The notes below the pieces were generated by a model. It did no database searches, was not told the DNA's origin, and was given only the letters and a program-made list of their open reading frames with translations. Position numbers and translations under genes: made by a program. 16,272 nucleotides of DNA from Sedimenticola sp. (GTDB lineage: Bacteria; Pseudomonadota; Gammaproteobacteria; Chromatiales; Chromatiaceae), in NCBI GenBank assembly GCA_027023915.1, contig JALVUB010000291.1:1-16272 (forward strand). The letters are read 5' to 3'. Positions within the stretch are counted from its first letter, which is position 1. Each line of letters begins with the position of its first letter. Shown here piece after piece: positions 1-8,715 of the stretch.

Positions 1-729
1 ACCCATGGCGAAGTTGAAGATGGTCACCGGCAGGTTGCCCATGGGCTGGTTCATGTCCAAAGTGTAAAACTGGTTGTTGAGCGCGGTGAACAGCAGCGGC
101 GCGGTTTCACCGGCAATGCGCGCCACAGCCAGCAGAATGCCGGTCATTATGCCGCTCAGCGAGGCACGCAAAACCACGTCGGCCACCACCCGCCAGCGAG
201 GCACCCCAAGGGCGGCGGCCGCTTCGCGCAGGGCGTCGGGCACCAGCCGCATCATGTCCTCGGTGGTGCGCACCACCACCGGAATGACAATAATCGCCAG
301 CGCCACTCCGCCGGCCCAGCCGGAAAAATGGCCCATGCCCACCACCATCAGTTCATAGACAAAGACACCGATGACGATGGAGGGGGCGCTGAGCAGGATG
401 TCGTTGATGAACCGCACCACCGGCGAGATCCAGGCGTAACGCCCGAATTCAGCCAGATAGGTGCCAGTGAGCACGCCGATGGGCGCGCCGATGAGCACCC
501 CCACGCCGGTGAGCAGCAGGCTGCCGACAATGGCGTTGCGCAGGCCACCACCATCCGAGCCGGGCCCGGGCATGTCCTGGGTAAAGAGATGCAAGTCCAG
601 ATGGGCCATGCCCCGCTGGAACAACACCCACAACAGCCACAAAAGAAAAGCCAGCCCCAGCAGGGTGGCTAGGGCCGAGATACCCAAATTGACGGCGTTG
701 ACGATCTTTCGGCGCAGATAGATGTCCAT
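1..729 (-). CDS. pstA: Phosphate ABC transporter permease PstA (partial, 3' end beyond window)
   Basis: Inner-membrane permease subunit of the PstSCAB phosphate importer; with PstC it forms the channel driven by the PstB ATPase. The frame is open from an ATG at 729 to base 1 with no stop, giving 243 codons; the full family length is usually about 280-300, so only the C-terminus is missing. It starts MDIYLRRKIVNAVNLG, has a first membrane segment at about residues 15-37 and further segments from residue 67 on. The ABC-permease EAA loop is visible at about residues 164-186 (PDALREAAAALGVPRW), where PstB docks. The last visible residues are TIFNFAMG. The start is supported by an AGGAG at 739-743, inside the end of pstC, nine bases before the ATG. 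The gap from pstC is 5 bp, so the two are co-transcribed and probably translationally coupled. pstB and phoU are expected beyond the edge but not seen. Confidence 0.95.
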   Translation of the reverse strand, partial: MDIYLRRKIVNAVNLGISALATLLGLAFLLWLLWVLFQRGMAHLDLHLFTQDMPGPGSDGGGLRNAIVGSLLLTGVGVLIGAPIGVLTGTYLAEFGRYAWISPVVRFINDILLSAPSIVIGVFVYELMVVGMGHFSGWAGGVALAIIVIPVVVRTTEDMMRLVPDALREAAAALGVPRWRVVADVVLRASLSGIMTGILLAVARIAGETAPLLFTALNNQFYTLDMNQPMGNLPVTIFNFAMG

Positions 730-734
730 GCCCG

Positions 735-1703
735 TCAGCTCCTTTGGCCCTCGTTTTTGGTCATGCGCACCAGCATGAGCTTGGCCAGGGCCAGAATGAT
801 GAAGGTGATGAGGAACAGCAGCAGACCGAGGGCGATGAGGGCGGCGGTATAGACCTCGCCGTCCGCCTCTGTGAACTCATTGGCAATGGTGGAGGCGATG
901 GAGTTGCCCGGCTCGAACAGCGCCCAGTGAAGCTCATGGGCGTTGCCGATGACGAAGGTCACCGCCATGGTTTCGCCCAGGGCCCGCCCCAGTCCCAGCA
1001 TGACGCCCCCCATCACGCCTGCCCGGGTCATGGGCAGCACGATGTTCCAGACCACCTCCCAGGTGGTGGAACCCAGCCCGAACGCGGATTCGCGCAGCTC
1101 ATTGGGCACGGTTTCAAATACGTCGCGCATCACCGAGGAGATAAAGGGAATAATCATGATCGCCAGGATGATGCCGGCGGTGAAGACGCTGATCCCCAGG
1201 GGCGGCCCCTGAAACAGCTCACCCACCACCGGCAGCTCGCCGAGCGTGTCGGTGAGCCAGGGCTGTATGTTGTCGGCGAAAAAGGGAGCAAAGACGAACA
1301 GTCCCCACATGCCGTAGATGATGCTGGGAATGGCGGCCAGCAGTTCGATGGCCGTGCCCACCGGCCGCTTGAGCCAGGGCGGCGCCATCTCGGTGATAAA
1401 AATAGCGATGCCGAAACTGATGGGCAGGCCGATGACCAGGGCGATCAGGGAAGAAACCAGGGTGCCCACCATGGGCGAAAGGCCGCCGAAGACCTCGGTT
1501 ACCGGATTCCATTCGGAACCGCTGACAAAACCCCAGAAACCGAATTTCTCCAACGCCGGCAGGGCGCCGCGATAGAGCATCACCAGAATGGCGCCCAACA
1601 CCAGCAGCACTCCGACCGCGGCCAGGCGGGTGGAGCCGATCAGCAGCAGGTCGCCCAGGGGAAAACCGCTGGATGCCCGTTTTGTGGTGATCTCCTTGCT
1701 CAT
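735..1703 (-). CDS. pstC: Phosphate ABC transporter permease PstC
   Basis: Second permease of the phosphate importer, 322 residues, a usual length for the family. A short cytoplasmic N-terminus (MSKEITTKRASSGFPLGD) is followed by a membrane segment at about residues 24-45, a long periplasmic loop, and five more hydrophobic segments between residues 75 and 315. The EAA loop for PstB contact is at about residues 201-224 (NELRESAFGLGSTTWEVV). Expression: the ATG lies only 6 bases beyond the T-run of an intrinsic terminator and has no clear Shine-Dalgarno sequence, so its yield should be well below that of pstS. This fits the known need for far more binding protein than permease. No better in-frame start is visible; the ATG is chosen because residues 1-20 look like a normal PstC N-terminus. 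Confidence 0.96.
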   Translation of the reverse strand: MSKEITTKRASSGFPLGDLLLIGSTRLAAVGVLLVLGAILVMLYRGALPALEKFGFWGFVSGSEWNPVTEVFGGLSPMVGTLVSSLIALVIGLPISFGIAIFITEMAPPWLKRPVGTAIELLAAIPSIIYGMWGLFVFAPFFADNIQPWLTDTLGELPVVGELFQGPPLGISVFTAGIILAIMIIPFISSVMRDVFETVPNELRESAFGLGSTTWEVVWNIVLPMTRAGVMGGVMLGLGRALGETMAVTFVIGNAHELHWALFEPGNSIASTIANEFTEADGEVYTAALIALGLLLFLITFIILALAKLMLVRMTKNEGQRS

Positions 1704-1709
1704 TTCGAT

Positions 1710-1734
1710 AAAAAGCCCGGGGTCAGCCCCGGGC
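1710..1734 (-). terminator. Intrinsic terminator/attenuator between pstS and pstC
   Basis: On the minus strand an 8-bp perfect GC stem, GCCCGGGG with CCCCGGGC and a 4-nt loop, is followed by TTTTT. It lies about 37 bp after the pstS stop and ends 6 bases before the pstC ATG. Seen directly as an inverted repeat plus T-run. Inference: partial termination gives high pstS and low pstCA expression, as in many binding-protein transporter operons. Since the T-run is only five and followed by ATCG, read-through is likely. Confidence 0.8.
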
Positions 1735-1771
1735 CAGATACCCTACCAGAGTTTGCCTCTTGCCGGGAGGG

Positions 1772-2836
1772 TCACTCCTTTTCCTGTTGCGACCAGACCG
1801 GCGAGCCGTCGGCAGCGCGGATTTCCCCGGCCCAGCTCTTCTCCACCATCTCCACCACCTTGTCGGGCATGGCCACATAATCCAGCTCGTCGGCCATCTT
1901 CCGACCGTGGTGGAAGGCCCAGTCGAAAAATCTGAGCACCGCCGCGGTACGCTCGGGATGATCCGCCCGGGCATGGACGATGACGAAAGTGGCGCCAGTG
2001 ATCGGCCAGGCCTCGTCACCCGGCTGATCCGTGAGCACCAGGTAGTAGTGCCTGGCCTTACCCCATTCGGCGCCAGCGGCCGCCGCCTGGAAGTTGGCGG
2101 AGGTGGGGGCAACGAAGTTGCCGGCGCGGTTCTTCAGCAGGGTGTAGGTCATCTTGTTTTGCAGGGCATAGGCGTACTCCACATAACCGATGCCGCCCTT
2201 GATGCGCTTGACGTAGGCGGCCACCCCCTCGTTGCCCTTGCCACCCACGCCCGAGGGCCAGGAGACCGCCTTGGCAACACCCACCTTCTGTTTCCACAGC
2301 GGGCTCACCTTGGAGAGATAGCTGGTGAAGATGAAGGTGGTGCCGGAACCGTCGGAACGGTGAACCACGGTGATGCGCCTGCCGGGCAGCTTCAAGCCGG
2401 GATTGAGCGCGACGATGCGCGCGTCGTTCCATTTTCGGATCTTGCCCAGGAAGATGTCCGCCAGGGTGGCGCCGTCGAGACGGAGCCGGCCGGACTGGAT
2501 GCCCGGCAGGTTGACCACCGGCACCACCCCGCCCATCACCTGGGGCCACTGGATCATGCCGTGTTTTTCCAGGGCCTCGGGCTTCATGGGCGCGTCGGAG
2601 GCGCCGAAATCGACGGTCTTCTTCTTGATCTGTTTGATACCGCCCCCGGACCCGATGGACTGGTAGTTGAGCCGCACGCCGGTGGCCTTGTGATAGGCCT
2701 CGGCCCATTTGGCGAAAATCGGGTAGGCAAAAGTCGAACCGGCGCCATTGATCTGCTTGACCCCCGCCTGGGAAGCAGCAGCCATGCCAAGGGAAAGCGC
2801 CAGGGCGGCCCCCGCGTGGACGATCTTTCTGATCAT
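1772..2836 (-). CDS. pstS: Phosphate-binding periplasmic protein PstS
   Basis: Periplasmic phosphate receptor of the Pst importer, 354 residues. The signal peptide is MIRKIVHAGAALALSLGM up to ASQA at residue 24, with mature protein from about residue 25. Ligand-binding signatures are all present: GAGSTFAYP (31-39), IGSGGG (61-66), DFGASDAPM (76-84) and HRSDGSGTT (159-167), where the aspartate of SDAP, the arginine of HRSDG and the SGT are the phosphate ligands known from E. coli PstS. The start at 2836 is chosen because AGGAG at 2844-2848 lies 7 bases upstream and the signal peptide begins there. The frame stays open further upstream to 2965, but that would run through the promoter and into the tRNA gene, so it is not coding. 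First gene of pstS-pstC-pstA, controlled by the Pho box at 2897-2914. Confidence 0.97.
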   Translation of the reverse strand: MIRKIVHAGAALALSLGMAAASQAGVKQINGAGSTFAYPIFAKWAEAYHKATGVRLNYQSIGSGGGIKQIKKKTVDFGASDAPMKPEALEKHGMIQWPQVMGGVVPVVNLPGIQSGRLRLDGATLADIFLGKIRKWNDARIVALNPGLKLPGRRITVVHRSDGSGTTFIFTSYLSKVSPLWKQKVGVAKAVSWPSGVGGKGNEGVAAYVKRIKGGIGYVEYAYALQNKMTYTLLKNRAGNFVAPTSANFQAAAAGAEWGKARHYYLVLTDQPGDEAWPITGATFVIVHARADHPERTAAVLRFFDWAFHHGRKMADELDYVAMPDKVVEMVEKSWAGEIRAADGSPVWSQQEKE

Positions 2837-2880
2837 GATTTTTCTCCTTTTATGATGCCTCGTTGATCTGTCGGGCGAGG

Positions 2881-2914
2881 ATTCTAGTCGGAGATGGTTA
2901 CAGAAATGTGACAA
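2881..2914 (-). promoter_or_regulatory. Pho box and -10 element of the pstS promoter
   Basis: On the minus strand the 18-mer TTGTCACATTTCTGTAAC (2914-2897) matches the tandem CTGTCAT-type PhoB-binding repeat. After exactly 10 bases comes TAGAAT (2886-2881), a good -10; there is no separate -35, as expected for a PhoB-activated sigma-70 promoter where the Pho box replaces it. The transcription start would be near 2874, about 38 bases before the pstS ATG. PhoB-dependence is inferred from the motif and its position. Confidence 0.88.
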
Positions 2915-2931
2915 CGAAGCCCGCCCCCGGT

Positions 2932-3008
2932 TGGTGGGCCCTGTAGGACTTGAACCTACGACCAATCGATTATGAGTCGACTGCTCTGACCAACTGAGCT
3001 AAGGGCCC
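2932..3008 (-). tRNA. tRNA-Ile2, anticodon CAU (lysidine type)
   Basis: A complete 77-nt tRNA cloverleaf with encoded CCA. Acceptor GGGCCCT pairs with AGGGCCC; D stem GCTC/GAGC; anticodon stem GTCGA/TCGAT around loop CTCATAA, so the anticodon is CAT; T stem GTAGG/CCTAC around TTCAAGT; discriminator A. CAU could mean elongator Met, initiator Met or Ile2. The body (TTAGCTCAG, GACTCATAATC, TTGGTCG, GGTTCAAGTCC) follows E. coli ileX/ileY rather than metT, and E. coli ileX lies next to rpoD too, so Ile2 read through TilS lysidine modification is favoured. It begins 11 bases behind the rpoD stop with no separate promoter visible, so it is probably processed from the rpoD transcript. Its 3' end is 17 bases before the Pho box. 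Confidence 0.93.
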
Positions 3009-3019
3009 GAAACAGGGAA

Positions 3020-4801
<1,782 letters not shown>

Positions 4802-4842
4802 AAATCTCTCAATGGTGAAATGTCGCGCAAAGGCAACTTGCC

Positions 4843-4871
4843 ATTGTAGCGGCTTTTACCACGCTTTGAAA
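4843..4871 (-). promoter_or_regulatory. Sigma-70-type promoter for rpoD
   Basis: On the minus strand TTTCAA (4871-4866) is followed after 17 bases by TACAAT (4848-4843). The -10 is one mismatch from consensus and the spacing is ideal; the -35 is moderate. Transcription would start near 4836, about 35 bases before the rpoD ATG. It would give rpoD expression independent of the rpsU promoter, as known for this operon in E. coli. A short GGCAA-n-TTGCC inverted repeat overlaps the expected start site. Confidence 0.65.
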
Positions 4872-4875
4872 CTGC

Positions 4876-6585
4876 TCATCTCTTATCTGAGTATAGTCGG
4901 CGCAGCGCGGCTTTCTCTTCTTCGGTGAGATCGGAAGGACGCAGCTTGCCACCGGCAGCCCGGGCACGGGCCCTGCGGGCCTCCCGCGCCAGCTTCTCCA
5001 GGCAGCCACGAAACTGCTCGGCCTGGTCGCCACGCACCTCCAAGGGCGTGGCCGCCAACCGTGCCAGATGATGGCGCATGGCATCATCCGACCAATGCTC
5101 CACCAGAATGGCGGTGGTCATATTGGGATTCCGCCTGCACATTTCAAGCAGGCGCTGCAACACCTCGACACCCCGCCCTTCCATGGCCCGCCACCCGTCC
5201 GGCAAATCGTCCAGTCGCGCCAGTTCCGGGTACTGAAGCAATAGGGCAATGGCCCGATGGAGTGGTTTCAAGGTGCCGGGCCGCCCGGGCAGGCGACGAC
5301 CGCGCCTTTGGCCCGCCTCTTCGGTTGGACGTTTCAATTCAAGCCGGGTTCCCGCCAGTTCGGCCAGCCGCTGCTCCATCATGCGGCGGAAGACGCCAGC
5401 GGGCAGCTTCTCCACATGGGGCCTGACCAGGGCCACCAGCCGCGCGCGTCCGTCCAGGGTGGCGGTATCCACCCCGTCCGCCAACTGCTCGAAAAGGAAA
5501 TCAGACAGAGGCACGGCTTGCGCCAGCCGCCGGCGGAAGGCGTCCGGCCCCTCCTTGCGTACCTGGGTGTCGGGATCTTCCCCTTCGGGCAGAAACAGAA
5601 ACCGGGCCTGGCGGCCATCACGCAGCATCGGCAGCGCGGCCTCCAACGCTTTCCAGGCGGCCTTGCGGCCGGCGCGGTCACCGTCGAAACAAAAGACCAC
5701 CTCGGGCGCCGCGCGGAACAACTTGCGCAGATGATCCGACGTGGTGGCGGTTCCCAGGGTGGCCACGGCATTGCGGATGCCGAACTGGGCCAGGGCCACC
5801 ACATCCATGTAGCCCTCCACCACCAGCAGGCGGTCGATGCCCTTCAGCGCCCGCCTCGCCTCATAAAGGCCATATAATTCGCGTCCTTTGTGAAAGACCC
5901 CTGTTTCCGGGGAGTTGAGATATTTTGGCGTTTCATCCCCCAGCACCCGTCCACCAAAGGCCACCACCCGCCCCCGGCCGTCGCGGATGGGAAAGATGAT
6001 GCGGTCGCGGAAGCGGTCGTAGGCACGCCCCTCTTTTTTTGAAAGCAAACCAGCCTCGAGCAAACGCGCCTCTTCCCCAACCGCCTCCAGCAGGTTACGC
6101 CACCCCGGGGGCGCGAAACCAATCCCAAAAGACTCAATAACCTCGTTGGAGAGTCCACGCTGGCGGAGATAATCCCGCGCGCGGGAAGCGGCCGGATGGC
6201 GTTTGAGCTGATCGCGATACCAGGCGGCGGCCCGCTCCAGGGTCTGGTAGAGAGGGCGCAGATCCGGGCCTTGCTCAAAGGCGATTTCCCTGGGCAGTTC
6301 CAGCCCCACCTCGGCGGCCAGCTCCTCCACCGCATCACGGAAACCCAGGCCTTCATATTCCATGAGAAAGCCGATGGCGGTGCCGTGGGCGCCACAGCCG
6401 AAACAGTGATAGAACTGCTTGGCGGGGCTCACATAGAAGGAAGGAGTCTTTTCGTCGTGAAAGGGGCAGCGCGCCTTGAATTCGTGGCCGGCACGCTGCA
6501 AGGGCACGCGCCGACCGACGATGTCCACCACATCCAGCCGCGCAAGAAGCTGGTCGATGAATTCAGGAGGAATCTTTCCGGCCAC
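4876..6585 (-). CDS. dnaG: DNA primase DnaG
   Basis: Makes RNA primers at the replication fork in complex with DnaB helicase; 569 residues, normal for the family (E. coli 581). The N-terminal CHC2 zinc finger has ligands C40, H43 (CPFH) and C61, C64 (CFGC). The catalytic TOPRIM fold covers about residues 250-335 with E257 in VVEGYMDVV and the acidic metal site D301 and D303 in CFDGDRAG. Residues about 430-569 form the helicase-binding domain, which varies more. Translation starts at a GTG (6585-6583), giving MAGKIPPEFIDQLLARLD, which aligns with the usual MAGRIP start; the Shine-Dalgarno is poor, in keeping with the low DnaG yield known for this operon. It lies 21 bp behind yqeY and 74 bp before rpoD. 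Confidence 0.98.
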   Translation of the reverse strand: MAGKIPPEFIDQLLARLDVVDIVGRRVPLQRAGHEFKARCPFHDEKTPSFYVSPAKQFYHCFGCGAHGTAIGFLMEYEGLGFRDAVEELAAEVGLELPREIAFEQGPDLRPLYQTLERAAAWYRDQLKRHPAASRARDYLRQRGLSNEVIESFGIGFAPPGWRNLLEAVGEEARLLEAGLLSKKEGRAYDRFRDRIIFPIRDGRGRVVAFGGRVLGDETPKYLNSPETGVFHKGRELYGLYEARRALKGIDRLLVVEGYMDVVALAQFGIRNAVATLGTATTSDHLRKLFRAAPEVVFCFDGDRAGRKAAWKALEAALPMLRDGRQARFLFLPEGEDPDTQVRKEGPDAFRRRLAQAVPLSDFLFEQLADGVDTATLDGRARLVALVRPHVEKLPAGVFRRMMEQRLAELAGTRLELKRPTEEAGQRRGRRLPGRPGTLKPLHRAIALLLQYPELARLDDLPDGWRAMEGRGVEVLQRLLEMCRRNPNMTTAILVEHWSDDAMRHHLARLAATPLEVRGDQAEQFRGCLEKLAREARRARARAAGGKLRPSDLTEEEKAALRRLYSDKR

Positions 6586-6606
6586 GCGGAAAGTTTAACA
6601 GAGAGA

Positions 6607-7050
6607 TCAGGCGGAGAGTTTCTGCTTGACCTTGGCGCTCACCGCGCCCATGTCGGCGCGGCCCTGGAGCCTTGGCTTGAGAAAGCCCATAACCTTGCCC
6701 ATCTCTTTCATGGAGCCGGCCCCGGTGGCGCCGACGGCCTCCTCGATAAGGGCGTCGATCTCTTCCTCGGAAAGAGGCTGGGGCATGAATTCCTGGATAA
6801 CCTCTATCTCAAAGGACTCCTGCCCGGCCAGATCATCCCGTCCGGCCTGTTGATATTGCGCCACCGAATCGCGGCGCTGCTTCACCATTTTGTCGAGAAT
6901 GGCAATGATGCGGCTGTCGTCCAGCTCAATGCGCTCGTCCACCTCCACCTGCTTGAGAGCGGCGAGCACAAGCCGCAGCACACCGAGACGGCGCTTGTCG
7001 CCCGCCTTCATGGCGGCCTTCATTTCGCTGGCGATATGCTCCTTGAGCAT
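6607..7050 (-). CDS. yqeY: GatB/YqeY domain protein
   Basis: A 147-residue YqeY-family protein, MLKEHIASEMKAAMKAGDKR onward, all-helical, related to the C-terminal tail domain of the tRNA-amidotransferase subunit GatB that contacts tRNA. Its free-standing function is not settled; a role in tRNA-dependent amidation or tRNA binding is assumed from homology. The visible signatures are RLGVLRLVLAALKQ near residues 21-34, EVIQEFMPQPLSEEEI near residues 83-98, and the typical end KPRLQGRADMGAVSAKVKQ. The start at 7050 is chosen because the conserved family N-terminus begins there; the frame is open upstream to 7161 but that part overlaps rpsU. It sits 20 bp after rpsU and 21 bp before dnaG, the same place as in pseudomonads, so it is part of the operon. 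Confidence 0.95.
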   Translation of the reverse strand: MLKEHIASEMKAAMKAGDKRRLGVLRLVLAALKQVEVDERIELDDSRIIAILDKMVKQRRDSVAQYQQAGRDDLAGQESFEIEVIQEFMPQPLSEEEIDALIEEAVGATGAGSMKEMGKVMGFLKPRLQGRADMGAVSAKVKQKLSA

Positions 7051-7070
7051 GGCGTTGCAGCCGAGAGAAA

Positions 7071-7286
7071 TCAGTACTGACGTTCGAACCTGCGGTTCTC
7101 GCGCGCCACTTTCTTCTGCCAGCGCTTGACCGCCGCGGCGGCCTTGCGCTTGCGTTCCCAAGTGGGCTTTTCGTAATACTCGCGGCGACGCACCTCAGCC
7201 AGAACACCTGCTTTCTCGCAGGCGCGCTTGAAACGGCGCATGGCCACCTCGAAAGGTTCGTTCTCTTTTACACGTACGCTGGGCAT
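7071..7286 (-). CDS. rpsU: 30S ribosomal protein S21
   Basis: Small basic ribosomal protein of 71 residues that binds the 30S platform near the anti-Shine-Dalgarno region and helps initiation. The sequence MPSVRVKENEPFEVAMRRFK and the arginine/lysine-rich second half ending RFERQY are typical of the proteobacterial bS21 family and of its exact usual length. A good GAGGA Shine-Dalgarno (7291-7295) precedes the ATG. First gene of the operon, transcribed from the promoter at 7364-7392. Confidence 0.98.
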   Translation of the reverse strand: MPSVRVKENEPFEVAMRRFKRACEKAGVLAEVRRREYYEKPTWERKRKAAAAVKRWQKKVARENRRFERQY

Positions 7287-7320
7287 TGCTTCCTCGACTC
7301 ACATGGGTAAACTGGTCTGC

Positions 7321-7353
7321 CCTGCCCCGGCGGCCACGCGGGCCACGGGCAGG
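7321..7353 (-). promoter_or_regulatory. Hairpin in the rpsU mRNA leader
   Basis: Directly behind the expected transcription start, the leader carries CCTGCCC (7353-7347 on the minus strand) pairing with GGGCAGG (7327-7321), enclosing a GC-rich loop that itself contains repeated GGCC and could fold further. Seven perfect pairs are seen; the function is unknown. It could stabilise the mRNA or modulate rpsU translation. Confidence 0.45.
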
Positions 7354-7363
7354 AAGGCGCGAG

Positions 7364-7392
7364 ATTCTATCCGTTTTGGGGGCGTTTTGCAA
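7364..7392 (-). promoter_or_regulatory. Sigma-70 promoter of the rpsU-yqeY-dnaG-rpoD operon
   Basis: On the minus strand TTGCAA (7392-7387), a spacer of exactly 17 bases and TAGAAT (7369-7364). Start expected near 7357, about 70 bases before the rpsU ATG. It lies in the rpsU-tsaD divergent gap. No convincing LexA box was seen beside it, unlike in E. coli. A clear plus-strand promoter for tsaD was not found in the same gap. Confidence 0.75.
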
Positions 7393-7440
7393 AAATTGAG
7401 GACACAGACGATCCAGCGGCGCCCCGCGGGGACACCCAAT

Positions 7441-8487
7441 GTGGTTCTCGGCATAGAAAGCTCCTGTGACGAGACGGGGGTGGCCCTCTATTCCGGGACG
7501 CAAGGCCTGTTGGCCCACAGGCTCCACTCGCAGGTTGCGCTCCATGCCGAGTATGGCGGCGTGGTGCCGGAGCTGGCCTCCCGCGACCACATCCGCCGCC
7601 TGGCGCCTCTGGTCAAGGAAGTACTGGCGGATGCGGGAATCACCCCTCGCGAGGTGGACGGGGTGGCCTACACCGCCGGCCCCGGTCTGGTGGGCGCGCT
7701 GCTCACCGGCGCCGGTTTCGGGCGCAGCCTGGCCTGGTCCTGGAGCGTTGCGGCGGTGGGCGTACATCATATGGAAGGCCATCTGCTGGCGCCCATGCTG
7801 GAAGAAAGCCCGCCTGAATTTCCTTTTGTCGCCCTGCTGGTCTCTGGCGGCCATACGCTGCTGGTGAAGGTGGCGGGGGTTGGCCGGTACCAGCTCCTGG
7901 GTCAGTCACTGGACGACGCCGCCGGCGAAGCCTTCGACAAAACCGCCAAGCTTCTTGGGCTGGGTTATCCAGGCGGCCCTGCCGTGGCCGCCCTGGCGGA
8001 GCATGGCGACCCGCATAGATTTCATTTTCCACGCCCCATGACCGACCGACCGGGGCTGGATTTCAGCTTTTCCGGTCTCAAAACCTACACGCTCACCACC
8101 CTTCAACAGGAGGCACGCCGCCTTTCCGGCGAAGCGCTGGAACAGCTCAAGGCCGACATCGCCCGGGCGTTCGAAGAAGCAGTGGCGGATACGCTGACCA
8201 TCAAATGCCGCCGGGCGCTGGAGCAGACCGGGGTCCGGCGCCTGGTGCTGGCCGGGGGCGTGGCGGCCAACCAGCGGCTGCGCCGACGTATCGATGGCAT
8301 GATCCAGAAGCTGGGCGGAGAAAGTTTCTACCCTCGCCCGGAATTTTGCACCGACAACGGGGCCATGATCGCCTACGCCGGCTGGCAGCGACTGGCCATG
8401 GGGGAACGGCAGGGCGCCACCTTTGACGTGCGTCCCCGCTGGCCCCTTAACCAGCTACAGCCACCGCCGGGCACTGTGGGCCATTGA
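7441..8487 (+). CDS. tsaD: tRNA N6-adenosine threonylcarbamoyltransferase TsaD
   Basis: Catalytic subunit of the complex that transfers the threonylcarbamoyl group to A37 of ANN-decoding tRNAs (t6A), working with TsaB and TsaE. 348 residues from the GTG at 7441. The ASKHA-fold signatures are present: VLGIESSCDETGVALY (residues 2-17), the metal-binding HxxxH in HHMEGHLLAP (H110, H114), ALLVSGGHTLL near 131-141, the FDFSFSG-type LDFSFSGLKT, and the C-terminal FCTDNGAMIAYAG whose aspartate is the third metal ligand. The GTG start is chosen because family members begin only a few residues before LGIESSCDE; the frame is open back to 7228, but that would overlap rpsU on the other strand and cross its promoter. 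An overlapping ATG at 7439 is out of frame and stops after five codons. Gene order tsaD divergent from rpsU is the classic gammaproteobacterial arrangement. Confidence 0.97.
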   Translation: MVLGIESSCDETGVALYSGTQGLLAHRLHSQVALHAEYGGVVPELASRDHIRRLAPLVKEVLADAGITPREVDGVAYTAGPGLVGALLTGAGFGRSLAWSWSVAAVGVHHMEGHLLAPMLEESPPEFPFVALLVSGGHTLLVKVAGVGRYQLLGQSLDDAAGEAFDKTAKLLGLGYPGGPAVAALAEHGDPHRFHFPRPMTDRPGLDFSFSGLKTYTLTTLQQEARRLSGEALEQLKADIARAFEEAVADTLTIKCRRALEQTGVRRLVLAGGVAANQRLRRRIDGMIQKLGGESFYPRPEFCTDNGAMIAYAGWQRLAMGERQGATFDVRPRWPLNQLQPPPGTVGH

Positions 8488-8598
8488 CGCGCGACCCCGC
8501 CACCAAATCGTGGACCAGTTCACAATTCCCACCCGCCGCTGCAAACGAAACAGGCAAAAATGGGAAACTTTCCGCCAGTAGCTTGGTCTGAACCATTA

Positions 8599-8706
8599 GA
8601 CGTTGATTGACGTCGGGTCGTTTTCCTCCCTTGGCGGCCCTGCCGGGAAATCCGGCAACCCAAGCCCCGAAGTCTGCCCCCCTTCTGGCTTCGGGGTTTT
8701 CTTTTT
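8599..8706 (+). ncRNA. Candidate structured small RNA in the tsaD/dehydratase convergent gap
   Basis: No protein is evident in 8488-8715. On the plus strand three hairpins follow each other: GACGT/ACGTC (8599-8614, 6-nt loop); TGCCGG/CCGGCA with loop GAAAT (8641-8657) enclosed by CTTGG/CCAAG (8630-8634 with 8660-8664); and the terminator stem at 8665-8696 ending in T-runs. This order, structured body then strong terminator, is that of a bacterial small RNA. No recognised RNA family matches by eye and no convincing promoter was identified (a very weak candidate lies just upstream near 8568-8597). It could also be only the structured 3' UTR of tsaD. Low confidence. Confidence 0.35.
8665..8706 (+). 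terminator. Intrinsic terminator, plus strand
   Basis: CCCCGAAG (8665-8672) pairs perfectly with CTTCGGGG (8689-8696), a 16-nt loop lies between, and TTTTCTTTTT follows. It would end transcription from tsaD or from an independent RNA in the gap. On the minus strand the same stem is followed by CTTGGG, not a T-run, so it should not be an efficient terminator for the converging polysaccharide operon. Confidence 0.85.
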
Positions 8707-8715
8707 GCCTCCCAT

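Noticed and set aside
744..1880. Long plus-strand open frame (378 codons) opposite pstC.
   Set aside because: Its composition (rich in G, D, Q, H, R) is that of an antisense shadow of GC-rich coding DNA; pstC on the other strand has clear family motifs.
2837..2965. Upstream extension of the pstS frame giving a 397-residue protein.
   Set aside because: It would translate the Pho promoter and part of the tRNA; the ribosome binding site and signal peptide place the start at 2836.
2932..3008. Calling the CAU tRNA an elongator tRNA-Met.
   Set aside because: Body sequence and rpoD neighbourhood match ileX-type Ile2 more closely; still, a check for TilS identity elements would be decisive.
7228..7440. 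N-terminal extension of TsaD by 71 residues.
   Set aside because: It overlaps rpsU and its promoter on the opposite strand, and TsaD proteins start right before LGIESSCDE; the GTG at 7441 fits.
8599..8706. Reading the hairpin element as a type I cyclic-di-GMP or cobalamin riboswitch.
   Set aside because: The conserved cores (GGCAAACC and GACGCAAAGC, or the B12 box) are missing on both strands, and no downstream gene in sense direction exists.
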